Translations under genes and position numbers: made by a program
Assembly (NCBI GenBank): GCA_036339585.1
Contig: JAYZAS010000012.1
Location: 1 to 64,000, forward strand
Origin: Pseudomonadota bacterium
GTDB taxonomy: Bacteria; Pseudomonadota; Alphaproteobacteria; UBA8366
DNA: 64,000 bases
Reading direction: 5' to 3'
In this document: positions 27,689-36,276 of the stretch, piece after piece
How the letters are laid out: each line of letters begins with the position of its first letter
Position numbering within the stretch: the stretch's first letter is position 1
Notes under the pieces: model-generated
The model's database searches: none
What the model was told of the DNA's origin: nothing
What the model saw: the letters and a program-made list of their open reading frames with translations, nothing else

Positions 27689-29793
27689 ATAAACCTAGAG
27701 CCCCAGTAGCAAGTCTGGAGCCTTTGTTAAATCCCCGCACAGTCGCAATTATAGGGGCCTCTCAAGATGAGAGCAGAATAGGCGGCATGCCAATTAGGTA
27801 TATGCAGCGTTACGGTTACTCCGGCGACATTTTCCCTATCAATCCAAAACATAGGAAAATACAAGGCCTTGATGCACATGCGAGGATTGGTGATATCGGA
27901 AAAGAAATAGACGTCGCAATCATGGCAGTGCCTGCGAAAATTGCGGTTGAAATAGCGGAAGAATGTGCTGCTGCAGGAGTCAAATCAATATGCGCATTCA
28001 CATCTGGATTTGCGGAAATGGACAAAGATGGAAAAGATAAACAAAACCGTCTAAGAGCAATTGCTGAAAATTATGGGATACGAATTTTAGGGCCCAATTG
28101 CTTAGGGTATTTCAATACAAAATTTCGTTATTACGCGACCTTCTCAACATCCATTCTGCATGGCGAACCACAGGTCGGAAATATTGGCTTGGTGAGCCAG
28201 TCTGGTGCATTTGGAAGCCATTGTTTTGTTCTGGGTCGCGAACGCGGGCTAGGCTTTACCTACATGATAACTACAGGCAATGAGGTCGACGTCGACGTAG
28301 CCGACTGCATTGCTTACCTTGCCCAGCACCAAGAGACTAAAGTTATTGCCGTTTATATGGAGGGCTGTCAGGATGGAGAGAGACTTAAGGCAGCTTTAGG
28401 TATGGCATTTGAAGCATCTAAGCCAGTAGTTGTTCAAAAAGTGGGCAGAACCCACTTGGGTGCCAAAGCCGCCCTTTCTCACACCGCCTCGCTAGCCGGC
28501 GTTGACGAAGTTTATGATGCTGTCTTCGCAGAATTCAATGTTCATCGCGTTAACACAGCGGCGGAATTAATTGACGTTGCCTATCTGCTGAGTTTTGGCA
28601 TATTGCCGGCGGGAAATAAACTTGCAGTCGCAACAATCTCGGGTGGAGCAGGCGTTTTAATGGCGGATGCTGCTGCAGATGCAGGTCTTAACATGCCGAA
28701 AATGCCGAAGGCCACACAAGAAAGACTTAAAAAAATTATTCCTTTTGCCGGACCCCAGAACCCTGTCGATTTCACAGCTCAGGTATACAATGAATTTCCA
28801 ACAATAACAGAATATGTCCGGGCGATTTTTGAAGAAGGTGGATACGACAGCGTGATAGTATTCTTCTCCTCCTTACTTTATTCCAACTCCTTGACTGCTA
28901 AGATTATCGAAGCACTTCTGCCTGTCAGGAGAGAATTTCCTGATCGTCTTTTTATGTTTTGTGCTATGGGCCCAGCAAAGAACAGAAGAAAAATTGAAGA
29001 GTGTAACATCCCGGTACTTGAAGACCCTACAAGTGCTGTAAATGCTATTGCTGCTGTAAGCGCTATTGGGACCGGTTTTGCCAGTAAAAAAACAAAATCT
29101 GCGATTAAGGTAAAAGCCGCTACGCTACCTAAAGGCAGAGTAAACGAGGTTGCTGCAAAATTAATTCTCGCGCAACTGGGAATTAGATCACCAAAAGAGA
29201 TCTTGGTAAATACGAAGGCTGAAGCGATTTCCGCCGCCAGAGACATCAACAAATCTGTCGCACTCAAGATAGTATCAACCGATATTGTGCACAAAACAGA
29301 TATTGGTGGCGTAAAACTTGGTATTTCTGGTGCTGAAATGGTTGGTGATGCTTTTGAAAAAATAATGAATAATTCCAAAGCTGCAGTGCCTAAAGCCACA
29401 ATTGACGGAGTGTTAATAAGTGAAATGGTCGATGAAGGTGTTGAAACAATTTTGGGTATTCAGAATGACCCTCTTTTTGGTCCAGTGGTTATGTTTGGAC
29501 TGGGTGGTTTGTTTGCAGAAGCTATTGAAGATATAGCATTTAAGCTAGCGCCTCTCGACGAGGCAACGGCAATGGAGATGGTAATAAAAATTAGGGGTTT
29601 TCAAGTTTTATCTGGAGCGCGCGGGACAGCGCCAGTAGACTTACAATCACTAGCTAAAGTTATTGCACAACTTTCCAACTATGCATACGCCCATAGGGAT
29701 ATCTTACAAACAATAGAAATAAATCCGCTTCGTGTTTTAAAAAAGGGCTTATTGGCATTGGACGCTGTAATAATAACTCGATATGCAAATTAA
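27685..29793 (+). CDS. NDP-forming acyl-CoA synthetase (acetyl-CoA synthetase ACD family)
   Basis: A 702-aa single-chain enzyme with fused subunits. It has a CoA-binding Rossmann domain (AIIGASQDESRIGGMPI), a succinyl-CoA-ligase-like domain with the phospho-histidine H266 in ALSHTASLAG, and a C-terminal ATP-grasp domain (KIVSTDIVHKTDIGGVKLG, then GLGGLFAEAIEDIAF). It makes an acyl-CoA from acid, CoA and ATP, releasing ADP and phosphate. Many bacterial homologues act on aromatic or branched acids (pimeloyl- or feruloyl-CoA synthetase-like). It is co-translated with the flavin reductase-like gene, so I infer a shared pathway activating an acid. Confidence 0.9.
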   Translation: MNKPRAPVASLEPLLNPRTVAIIGASQDESRIGGMPIRYMQRYGYSGDIFPINPKHRKIQGLDAHARIGDIGKEIDVAIMAVPAKIAVEIAEECAAAGVKSICAFTSGFAEMDKDGKDKQNRLRAIAENYGIRILGPNCLGYFNTKFRYYATFSTSILHGEPQVGNIGLVSQSGAFGSHCFVLGRERGLGFTYMITTGNEVDVDVADCIAYLAQHQETKVIAVYMEGCQDGERLKAALGMAFEASKPVVVQKVGRTHLGAKAALSHTASLAGVDEVYDAVFAEFNVHRVNTAAELIDVAYLLSFGILPAGNKLAVATISGGAGVLMADAAADAGLNMPKMPKATQERLKKIIPFAGPQNPVDFTAQVYNEFPTITEYVRAIFEEGGYDSVIVFFSSLLYSNSLTAKIIEALLPVRREFPDRLFMFCAMGPAKNRRKIEECNIPVLEDPTSAVNAIAAVSAIGTGFASKKTKSAIKVKAATLPKGRVNEVAAKLILAQLGIRSPKEILVNTKAEAISAARDINKSVALKIVSTDIVHKTDIGGVKLGISGAEMVGDAFEKIMNNSKAAVPKATIDGVLISEMVDEGVETILGIQNDPLFGPVVMFGLGGLFAEAIEDIAFKLAPLDEATAMEMVIKIRGFQVLSGARGTAPVDLQSLAKVIAQLSNYAYAHRDILQTIEINPLRVLKKGLLALDAVIITRYAN

Positions 29794-29886
29794 AACCCGT
29801 CAACACAGCGAGAACTTTGAACCTTTAGTTGCTGTAAATGAGCCTAAAAATTATCTCATCCTAATGTGATACACCTTAAAAACCCA

Positions 29887-30357
29887 ATGAAACAATATCA
29901 AAATATTATCGTCATAATCGCTTTTATAATGACGATAACCCACGGCAGCGCGGACGCCGGGAATCGATGGAAGGGCAAATGGTATTTTAGTAAAAAGTGC
30001 TCTTTCTGTCATTCCGTAAGCCTGAGGCAGGAGTCTGAAGAAATCGGCCCACATATTCGCCACGTCATGGGTCGCGAAGTTGCGGCACGCTCTGATACAC
30101 AATATTCGTCTCATTTATTGCTTCTGAAGAAGCATGGAGTACGATGGACACCAGATTTACTGAGACAATTTATAAATAAACGCGACGGCTCATGGTTTGA
30201 TTACTATCGGAAAAAGTTTTTAAAAAATGAATGCGTTTCTTATCAGACAAGCACGCGACACCCAGAATGTGCCCCCTACACAACACATAATAGGGGAAGA
30301 CGCGTAAGCACAAGGGACCTCGAGGATATTATTTCTTACCTAAAGGCATTCAAATGA
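29887..30357 (+). CDS. Secreted c-type cytochrome-like protein
   Basis: A 156-aa protein with a signal peptide (NIIVIIAFIMTITHGSADA) and one haem c site CSFCH at residues 38-42. The GPHIRHVMGREVAARSDTQYSS stretch mirrors class I cytochrome c (GPxLxGVxGRxAGxxxxFxYS). The usual distal ligand, a methionine in the GTKM-type segment, is not seen; the tail instead has two extra cysteines (C in NECVSY and in PECAPY). It may therefore have unusual haem ligation. The frame opens at GTG 29866, but the ATG at 29887 starts the signal peptide. Probably periplasmic electron carrier; partner unknown. Confidence 0.75.
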   Translation: MKQYQNIIVIIAFIMTITHGSADAGNRWKGKWYFSKKCSFCHSVSLRQESEEIGPHIRHVMGREVAARSDTQYSSHLLLLKKHGVRWTPDLLRQFINKRDGSWFDYYRKKFLKNECVSYQTSTRHPECAPYTTHNRGRRVSTRDLEDIISYLKAFK

Positions 30358-30452
30358 TGTTTTTTGACAACAATAGAAGAGCATATTTCCATATTATAAA
30401 ATCTCCAATCGCTCTAACATGTGGCATATTTAAATTATATGGCAGCTGAACA

Positions 30453-31091
30453 ATGAACGTTTCCGAAGTTAACAACACCTATAAACTCGACACCGTAGAA
30501 AAATTACGCACGATTTATAAAACTCCAAAAGATACTGCTATCCGCAAGCAAACCGACCACGTAACGGAACCAGGGCAAGCCATGATAAAGGCTTCACCAA
30601 TGATTATGATAGCGACAGCTAATTCTAATGGCGTTGATGTTTCGCCAAAAGGTGACCAACCAGGATTTGTTCATATCTTAGATGAAAAGACCTTATTAAT
30701 ACCCGACAGGCCTGGCAATAATCGCATTGATGGGATTACCAATCTTATTGAAAATCCAAAGATCGGTATCATCTTTTTAGTCCCAGGCAACAATTCAACT
30801 TACCGGGTTAACGGCACGGCTCATATTAGTAATGCACCTGAGTTACTTCAACGTTTTCTGGTCAATGATAGGCCGCCAAAGACTGTCCTTGTCGTAAAAG
30901 TGGAGGAAGCGTTTAGCCATTGCCCTAAAGCTTTTATCCGCGCCGACCTCTGGTCGGAAGCTGGCCAAGGCCACCCAGAGAATGTCCCAAACCACGGTAC
31001 TTTCGCCGCTTTCCGCGATGGAGGGGATGAAGCTTACGCTAAACAATACGTTGAAGATTACAAGGAGCGTCTTCCGAAAGAACTGTACTGA
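30453..31091 (+). CDS. PPOX-type FMN flavoprotein (pyridoxamine 5'-phosphate oxidase-like)
   Basis: A 212-aa protein of the PNPOx-like split barrel family, closest in layout to the MSMEG_1061 group: ASPMIMIATANSNGVDVSPKG, then DEKTLLIPDRPGNNRIDG and a NPKIGIIFLVPG segment. Members bind FMN or F420 and reduce or scavenge small molecules. It is a single gene, convergent with the phosphate operon. An imperfect GC-containing inverted repeat followed by T5ATTT (about 31095-31140) may terminate it. The exact substrate is unknown. Confidence 0.85.
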   Translation: MNVSEVNNTYKLDTVEKLRTIYKTPKDTAIRKQTDHVTEPGQAMIKASPMIMIATANSNGVDVSPKGDQPGFVHILDEKTLLIPDRPGNNRIDGITNLIENPKIGIIFLVPGNNSTYRVNGTAHISNAPELLQRFLVNDRPPKTVLVVKVEEAFSHCPKAFIRADLWSEAGQGHPENVPNHGTFAAFRDGGDEAYAKQYVEDYKERLPKELY

Positions 31092-31209
31092 TTTTTGCCG
31101 CCAATTAGTCAGCAATCAGATTTTGGTGCCGTTTTTATTTAACATCAGACAAAAGCACCTTGTAAACCAAGAGGCCCTCGATCGAACAAATAAGCATAGA
31201 CCTCATGCC

Positions 31210-31905
31210 CTAGGATTTTATTTCATCGAGCGCATACCCAGTTCCACGAACAGTGCGGATCAAGTCGGGACCTCCCCCAGACTGGAGCGCTTCACGCAAC
31301 CGACGAATGTGAACGTCCACAGTTCGGAGTTCTACATAAACGTCGCTGCCCCAAACCCGACTGAGTAGTCGTTCCCGACTGTAAACGTAGCCCGGGCGCT
31401 GCATAAGTGTTTCCAACAATTTAAAACATGTTGGACTTAAATGCACCGCATTTCCGCCTCGAGTTACACGGCGCTGATCCAAGTCAAGATCCACATCTGC
31501 AAACATCATATGACTTGATGACCCATGATAGGAATTTCGACGTAACTGTGCCTGAACACGGGCTATCATTTCTCGTGGCGAATATGGCTTGATTACATAA
31601 TCATCAGCACCTGCCTCTAGTCCCATTACACGATCAGACTCCTCACCGCGTGCAGTTAACATTATTATAGGCAGATGTCGGGTATCAGATCTCTTGCGCA
31701 CAGCTCTGCAGAAATCAATGCCTGATGAATCTGGCAGCATCCAATCAACAATGGCAAGATCGGGTATTTCTACCTCAATCCAATGAAATGCTTCTTCCCC
31801 AGTTATTGCTATGCGAGTAGAAAAATCGGATTTCTCTAAATTATAACGCAACATCTCCGCGAGTGGCGGCTCGTCCTCAACGATCAGAATGAGAGGTTTA
31901 GTCAT
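31210..31905 (-). CDS. phoB: Phosphate regulon response regulator PhoB
   Basis: A 231-aa OmpR/PhoB-family regulator. The receiver domain has the acidic pair in VEDEPP, phospho-acceptor D54 (IVDWMLPDSSG), T/S in LTAR and K106 (YVIKPYSP). The C-terminal winged helix carries LTxxEF-equivalent LSPTCFKLLETL and the recognition helix DVYVELRTVDVHIRRLR. When phosphorylated by PhoR it activates genes with Pho boxes. It is last in pstS-pstC-pstA-pstB-phoB, 14 nt after pstB, exactly where phoU is normally found. Confidence 0.93.
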   Translation of the reverse strand: MTKPLILIVEDEPPLAEMLRYNLEKSDFSTRIAITGEEAFHWIEVEIPDLAIVDWMLPDSSGIDFCRAVRKRSDTRHLPIIMLTARGEESDRVMGLEAGADDYVIKPYSPREMIARVQAQLRRNSYHGSSSHMMFADVDLDLDQRRVTRGGNAVHLSPTCFKLLETLMQRPGYVYSRERLLSRVWGSDVYVELRTVDVHIRRLREALQSGGGPDLIRTVRGTGYALDEIKS

Positions 31906-31919
31906 TTTTCTGCCTATCT

Positions 31920-32768
31920 CTAACCAATACGCCCCATTACATAATCGCGAAGACGCTCATCTTCGGGATGGTCAAAAACACGCCCTGTTTCTCCATGCTC
32001 AACAAGCCTGCCAAGATGAAAATATGCGGTTTGGTCTGATACCCGACGCGCCTGCTGCATAGAGTGAGTAACTATGACTATTGTGTAATCTTCTCTCAAC
32101 TCCTGAATAAGTGCCTCTATTTTGGAGGTTGCAATTGGATCCAGCGCGGAACAGGGCTCGTCCATAAGCAAAACTTCAGGTCTAACTGCAATCGCTCGTG
32201 CTATACAAAGACGTTGTTGCTGGCCACCGGAAAGGCTCAAACCAGGTGCATCTAATCGACTTTTCACCTCATCATAAAGACCCGCACTTGTTAGGCTCGT
32301 TTTGACTATATCATCCATCTCCGACTTACTGTCCGCCATCCCAAGAATGCGAGGACCATATGCAACATTATCAAAAATAGATTTAGGGAATGGGTTTGGC
32401 TTTTGGAATACCATACCGACCCGGGAACGTAGGGCCACTACGTCTTGGTCAGGGCTATATATATCGGTGCCGTCAAGTACCACTTCGCCATCCACTTTAC
32501 AGCCGTCGATCAAATCATTCATCCGATTAAAACAACGAATGAAAGACGATTTCCCGCAACCAGATGGTCCAATCAAGGCAGTCACTTGCTTGGCCGCGAT
32601 ATCGATATTTACATCGTGGAGAGCCTGTTTCCCCGAATAAAAAAGATTTAGATTTTTTGCTGCTAACTTTATCCGGCTAGCAGCTTCACACTCCGCGAAA
32701 GGTTTGTAAAGGCCGATGAAAGCAACATCGGTATTCGTTTCTATACTGGGCGATGCTATATCTGCCAT
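31920..32768 (-). CDS. pstB: Phosphate ABC transporter ATP-binding protein PstB
   Basis: A 282-aa ABC ATPase. Walker [10 protein letters not shown] lies at residues 67-75, with signature LSGGQQQR, Walker [13 protein letters not shown] and switch histidine in IVTHSMQQ. The [14 protein letters not shown]-like start and [17 protein letters not shown] are specific to PstB. It drives high-affinity phosphate import with PstC/PstA. The N-terminus is about 25 residues longer than in E. coli. It follows pstA by about 20 nt and precedes phoB directly. Confidence 0.95.
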   Translation of the reverse strand: MADIASPSIETNTDVAFIGLYKPFAECEAASRIKLAAKNLNLFYSGKQALHDVNIDIAAKQVTALIGPSGCGKSSFIRCFNRMNDLIDGCKVDGEVVLDGTDIYSPDQDVVALRSRVGMVFQKPNPFPKSIFDNVAYGPRILGMADSKSEMDDIVKTSLTSAGLYDEVKSRLDAPGLSLSGGQQQRLCIARAIAVRPEVLLMDEPCSALDPIATSKIEALIQELREDYTIVIVTHSMQQARRVSDQTAYFHLGRLVEHGETGRVFDHPEDERLRDYVMGRIG

Positions 32769-32788
32769 ATTTTATAATATCCCTTCTT

Positions 32789-34096
32789 CTACCAACTTGT
32801 TTCAAATTTTCGACGGAGAATGACTGCGGTTAGGTTCATTAGTATTGTAAATGCGAGCAGGATGAGTATTGCGGCTGCGGTACGCTCAGAAAAAGCTCGT
32901 TCAGGAATGTCTGACCAAAGAAAAACCTGCACAGGCAGTGCTGTCGCAGCATCCAAAATGCTGCCAGGTATATCCACAACGAACGCCACCATGCCGATCA
33001 TCAGAAGCGGGGCAGTTTCGCCCAAGGCTTGGGCTACGCCAATCACAGTACCCGACATGATACCTGGCCTGGCAAGAGGGACCACATGGTGGAATGCAAC
33101 CTGGACCCGACTTGCACCCAGTGCCGTTGCTGCTTCTCGTATTGAAGGCGGCACAGCCTTAATAGATGCACGCGATGCAATAATTATAGTAGGCAGCGTC
33201 ATGAGGGACAAAACCATGCCCCCTACTAGTGGCGCAGATCTCGGCAAATCGAACATATTAAGAAAGATAGCAAGACCCAAAAGACCGAAAACGATTGAGG
33301 GCACAGCGGCCAAATTATTTATATTTACTTCAATGAGATCTGTATAACGATTCTTCGGCGCGAACTCTTCAAGGTAAACCGCACTCATAACACCAATTGG
33401 TAACGCCAAGGCAATGCAGACCAAGATACTTAGAAAAGAACCTACTAACGCGCCCCCGATTCCTGCCAGTTCTGGTTCACGAGAATCGCCAGACAAAAAT
33501 AGGGTGGTGTTGAATTTTGTTGTGAGCGCGCCAGCTTTTTCTAGTTCTCTCAACCAACCCATTTGCTGATTAGTTAGCCGCCGAAGATCTGGGCCAGCGT
33601 CACGGGGAACTTTGCCTTTAATAACCATGTCAACATCATCTGATGCGGTGACCCAAACCTTAATGGTCTTGCCGACGACATCCGGGCTTTCTTTTACGAT
33701 GTCTTTTAGCTGAAATGGAGCTCCTGAGCTCAGGAGCCTGTAGAGTTGTCGCTTGCCTCCCCGTGACGTAACAGTTGGGAAAGCTTTGTAAATAGCCCGC
33801 TTGGTCAATAAATGAAAATTCGCTGCCTCAATATCCTTTTCTTTTGGTGGGATGTTGTCACCAAATTGATCGCCCCCTAGATCGACCTGCAGAAGGATTT
33901 TTGTTTGTTTAAAAGCACTGCTACCGGTATTTACTATTGTTGCAAAAAGCACCGCAATGAAGACTACAGCGAGACTGATCGACAAAATGCCGTAGACCTT
34001 AAAGCGTTGCTCAGCACGATGCCGCTGCCTCAACTGAACTTGCACACGCTCTTGCAAAATTGAATGGTCTATCAAAAGTCCGGTCCCCTTACTCAT
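32789..34096 (-). CDS. pstA: Phosphate ABC transporter permease PstA (long form)
   Basis: A 435-aa permease, much longer than E. coli PstA (296 aa). After TM1 (GILSISLAVVFIAVLFATIV) comes a periplasmic insert of about 150 residues (DUF3333-type) found in alphaproteobacterial PstA. The permease core follows with the EAA loop (EAATALGASRVQVAFHHVVPLARPG). It forms the channel with PstC. Its start overlaps the pstC stop by 8 nt. The long form supports an alphaproteobacterial origin. Confidence 0.93.
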   Translation of the reverse strand: MSKGTGLLIDHSILQERVQVQLRQRHRAEQRFKVYGILSISLAVVFIAVLFATIVNTGSSAFKQTKILLQVDLGGDQFGDNIPPKEKDIEAANFHLLTKRAIYKAFPTVTSRGGKRQLYRLLSSGAPFQLKDIVKESPDVVGKTIKVWVTASDDVDMVIKGKVPRDAGPDLRRLTNQQMGWLRELEKAGALTTKFNTTLFLSGDSREPELAGIGGALVGSFLSILVCIALALPIGVMSAVYLEEFAPKNRYTDLIEVNINNLAAVPSIVFGLLGLAIFLNMFDLPRSAPLVGGMVLSLMTLPTIIIASRASIKAVPPSIREAATALGASRVQVAFHHVVPLARPGIMSGTVIGVAQALGETAPLLMIGMVAFVVDIPGSILDAATALPVQVFLWSDIPERAFSERTAAAILILLAFTILMNLTAVILRRKFETSW

Positions 34097-35036
34097 AGCG
34101 TTCGCGATAACGTTTTACAATTGCGAGTGCTGTAACGTTGATGAGCAGAGTGATCAAAAATAATAGTAATCCTAGCGCAAAAGCGGCTAAGGTTTTGGCA
34201 CTATCAAATTCTTGGTCTCCAGTCAGAAGTGTAACAATCTGAACTGTGACAGTCGTAACGGCTTCAAAAGGGTTGATTGTCAAATTAGCGGTTAACCCTG
34301 CAGCCATTACAACAATCATTGTTTCACCGATAACCCTTGAAGCAGCTAGTAACATCCCCCCAGTAATACCAGGTAATGCAGCCCGAAGTATTACTTTGCG
34401 TACAGCCTCAGATTTAGTAGACCCAAGTGCAAGCGCACCCTCTCGAAGAGAATTCGGCACTGCTGTTATTGCGTCATCAGAAATGGAGGAGACGAATGGG
34501 ATAGTCATGATCCCCATAACCAAACCGGCAGCAAGCGCGCTTTCGGAGGATATGCTTACTCCAAATGCCGCACCAGAGTCCCTCAACAATGGGGCAACAA
34601 CCAAGGCAGCAAAAAATCCATACACTACAGTTGGAATACCTGCCAGGACCTCTAGGGAAGGTTTTATAAAATCGCGAAAACCCTTGCCTGCATACTCAGA
34701 AAGATAAATTGCAGCCATCAATCCGATGGGGCCAGACACCGTTAACGCAACCGCACTTATCAAAAATGTTCCCGCCAACAATGGCAAGGCACCAAATGCC
34801 CCAGCCGCACCAACTTGGTCCTCCCTAATTGCTGTCTGCGGGGACCAATGTAGACCGAACAGAAAATCAACAATTGGTACTTTTTGAAAAAATAAGATCG
34901 TTTCAAAGATCAATGATAGAAATATCCCGACCGTGATCAAAACAGCTACTGTTGATGCACAGATCAGAACAAAAACAACCCCGCGCTCAAAAAGAGCACG
35001 GGGGATGAGCTCGGATACCTTAAATATCCGAGCCAC
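34089..35036 (-). CDS. pstC: Phosphate ABC transporter permease PstC
   Basis: About 315 aa with six hydrophobic segments and the EAA-like loop REGALALGSTKSEAVRKVILRAALPG, characteristic of PstC; IYLSEYAGKG and VYGFFAALVVAPLL are further family marks. It pairs with PstA in the inner membrane. The frame opens at a TTG at 35069 inside the end of pstS. I chose the GTG at 35036, 13 nt after the pstS stop, because it gives the usual length. The real start could be either. Confidence 0.92.
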   Translation of the reverse strand: MARIFKVSELIPRALFERGVVFVLICASTVAVLITVGIFLSLIFETILFFQKVPIVDFLFGLHWSPQTAIREDQVGAAGAFGALPLLAGTFLISAVALTVSGPIGLMAAIYLSEYAGKGFRDFIKPSLEVLAGIPTVVYGFFAALVVAPLLRDSGAAFGVSISSESALAAGLVMGIMTIPFVSSISDDAITAVPNSLREGALALGSTKSEAVRKVILRAALPGITGGMLLAASRVIGETMIVVMAAGLTANLTINPFEAVTTVTVQIVTLLTGDQEFDSAKTLAAFALGLLLFLITLLINVTALAIVKRYRERYE

Positions 35037-35049
35037 ATTTAATCTTTGC

Positions 35050-36126
35050 TTACATGCTGAGAGGAACAAGGTTCTTAACCGCTGATTTGAAAGTTTTTCT
35101 TTCTTTTGACGACATCGGTATCATCCCCTTGTCGATCAAATAACCATCTGGCCCCCAAGCCTTCTCACTTGTGAATTCAGCAATAAACTCCTCTATTCCA
35201 GCAACTTTGCCGACATGCGCTTTTTTTACATAGAAGTATAATGGGCGGGATACTTTATATTTTCCAGTTGCAATGTTTTCGAAGGTAGGATCTTTGCCGT
35301 CGATGGTGCTTCCTTGTACTTTGTCAGAATTTTGATCAAGGAAACTATATCCAAAAATTCCAAGCGCTTTAGGATTGGCGTCGAGTTTTTGGACGATCAG
35401 ATTATCATTCTCACCTGCCTCAATATAATGGCCATCTTCACGCACTGAATGGCAAATAGCCTTATATTTCTTTTTTAAGGCCTTTGCTTCGGTCTTATTA
35501 CCGGCTTTTTTGGCCTTCTTTGAAGCCTTTTTAATACCCTTAATCCACTCAAAGGACTTGCAACCACCTTCCATTGCTAATTCTACAAAAGCATCGCGGG
35601 TACCTGAAGTTGGCGGTGGTCCGATAACTTCAATTTTTACAGCTGGTAAAGATGAATTTACATCTTTCCAAGTCTCGTATGGATTAGCCTTTAGCTTACC
35701 CTTTCCATCCGGAACATCTTTCGCCAGCGCCAGGAAAATATCTTTGCGGGTTAAGGCTAGCTTTTGCGCCTTTTTTGAATTGGCCATAGCGATCCCATCA
35801 TAACCCACTTTGACTTCAACTATTTCTTTAATGCCATTTTCGGCACATCGCTTAACCTCAGATTTCTTGATACGTCTCGATGCGTTGGTAATGTCAGGAT
35901 GCTTCTTTCCGATACCTTTGCAAAAGAGCTTCAGACCTCCGCCAGACCCAGTACTTTCAACGATCGGCGTCTTAAACTTAGTGGATTTACCGAATTGTTC
36001 GGCCACAGTGGTTGAAAACGGATACACGGTGGATGAACCAACAATTTTAATTTGTTCCGCCGCTGTAGAGACACAGTTTAAACCAAAAACTATGGCCACA
36101 AGGGGCAACCAAAACTTACCTAACAT
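35050..36126 (-). CDS. pstS: Periplasmic phosphate-binding protein PstS
   Basis: A 358-aa solute-binding protein with a signal peptide (LPLVAIVFGLNCVSTAA, cleavage before EQIKIVG). The phosphate-binding loops GSSTVYPF, ESTGSGGG and the SGTRDAF element (PPTSGTRDAFVE) are all present. It delivers phosphate to PstCA. The protein is lysine-rich, with a basic KKASKKAKKAGNKTEAKALKK-like stretch near residues 200-225 that is not typical of the E. coli protein. It is the first gene of the pst operon, with a three-repeat Pho box about 75-105 bp upstream. Confidence 0.94.
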   Translation of the reverse strand: MLGKFWLPLVAIVFGLNCVSTAAEQIKIVGSSTVYPFSTTVAEQFGKSTKFKTPIVESTGSGGGLKLFCKGIGKKHPDITNASRRIKKSEVKRCAENGIKEIVEVKVGYDGIAMANSKKAQKLALTRKDIFLALAKDVPDGKGKLKANPYETWKDVNSSLPAVKIEVIGPPPTSGTRDAFVELAMEGGCKSFEWIKGIKKASKKAKKAGNKTEAKALKKKYKAICHSVREDGHYIEAGENDNLIVQKLDANPKALGIFGYSFLDQNSDKVQGSTIDGKDPTFENIATGKYKVSRPLYFYVKKAHVGKVAGIEEFIAEFTSEKAWGPDGYLIDKGMIPMSSKERKTFKSAVKNLVPLSM

Positions 36127-36202
36127 CTATATATAACCCTCTTAATGTTGCGGGCAAAAATACCCGGTCAACCTCCTTCTATCGGTTCATTAAGATGGTC
36201 TT

Positions 36203-36231
36203 ATTACAATTATGTTAAGGTTTTGTTACAG
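36203..36231 (-). promoter_or_regulatory. Pho box upstream of pstS (three 7+4 direct repeats)
   Basis: Read on the minus strand this is CTGTAAC, AAAA, CCTTAAC, ATAA, TTGTAAT: three 7-bp units at an 11-bp period with AT-rich 4-bp spacers. That is the architecture of PhoB sites (CTGTCAT-type units). It lies between the phoR stop and the pstS start, oriented toward pstS, so PhoB should activate pstSCAB-phoB here. Confidence 0.7.
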
Positions 36232-36276
36232 CAGGCGTTCGTAATATAACGCGTTGTTTTTTGTGTATTTTATATT

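Noticed and set aside
36127-36180. AGAAGGAGG ribosome-site-like sequence and a short frame upstream of pstS
   Set aside because: The TTG that follows has no spacing from the site and the frame ends after ten codons, so I do not call a leader peptide.
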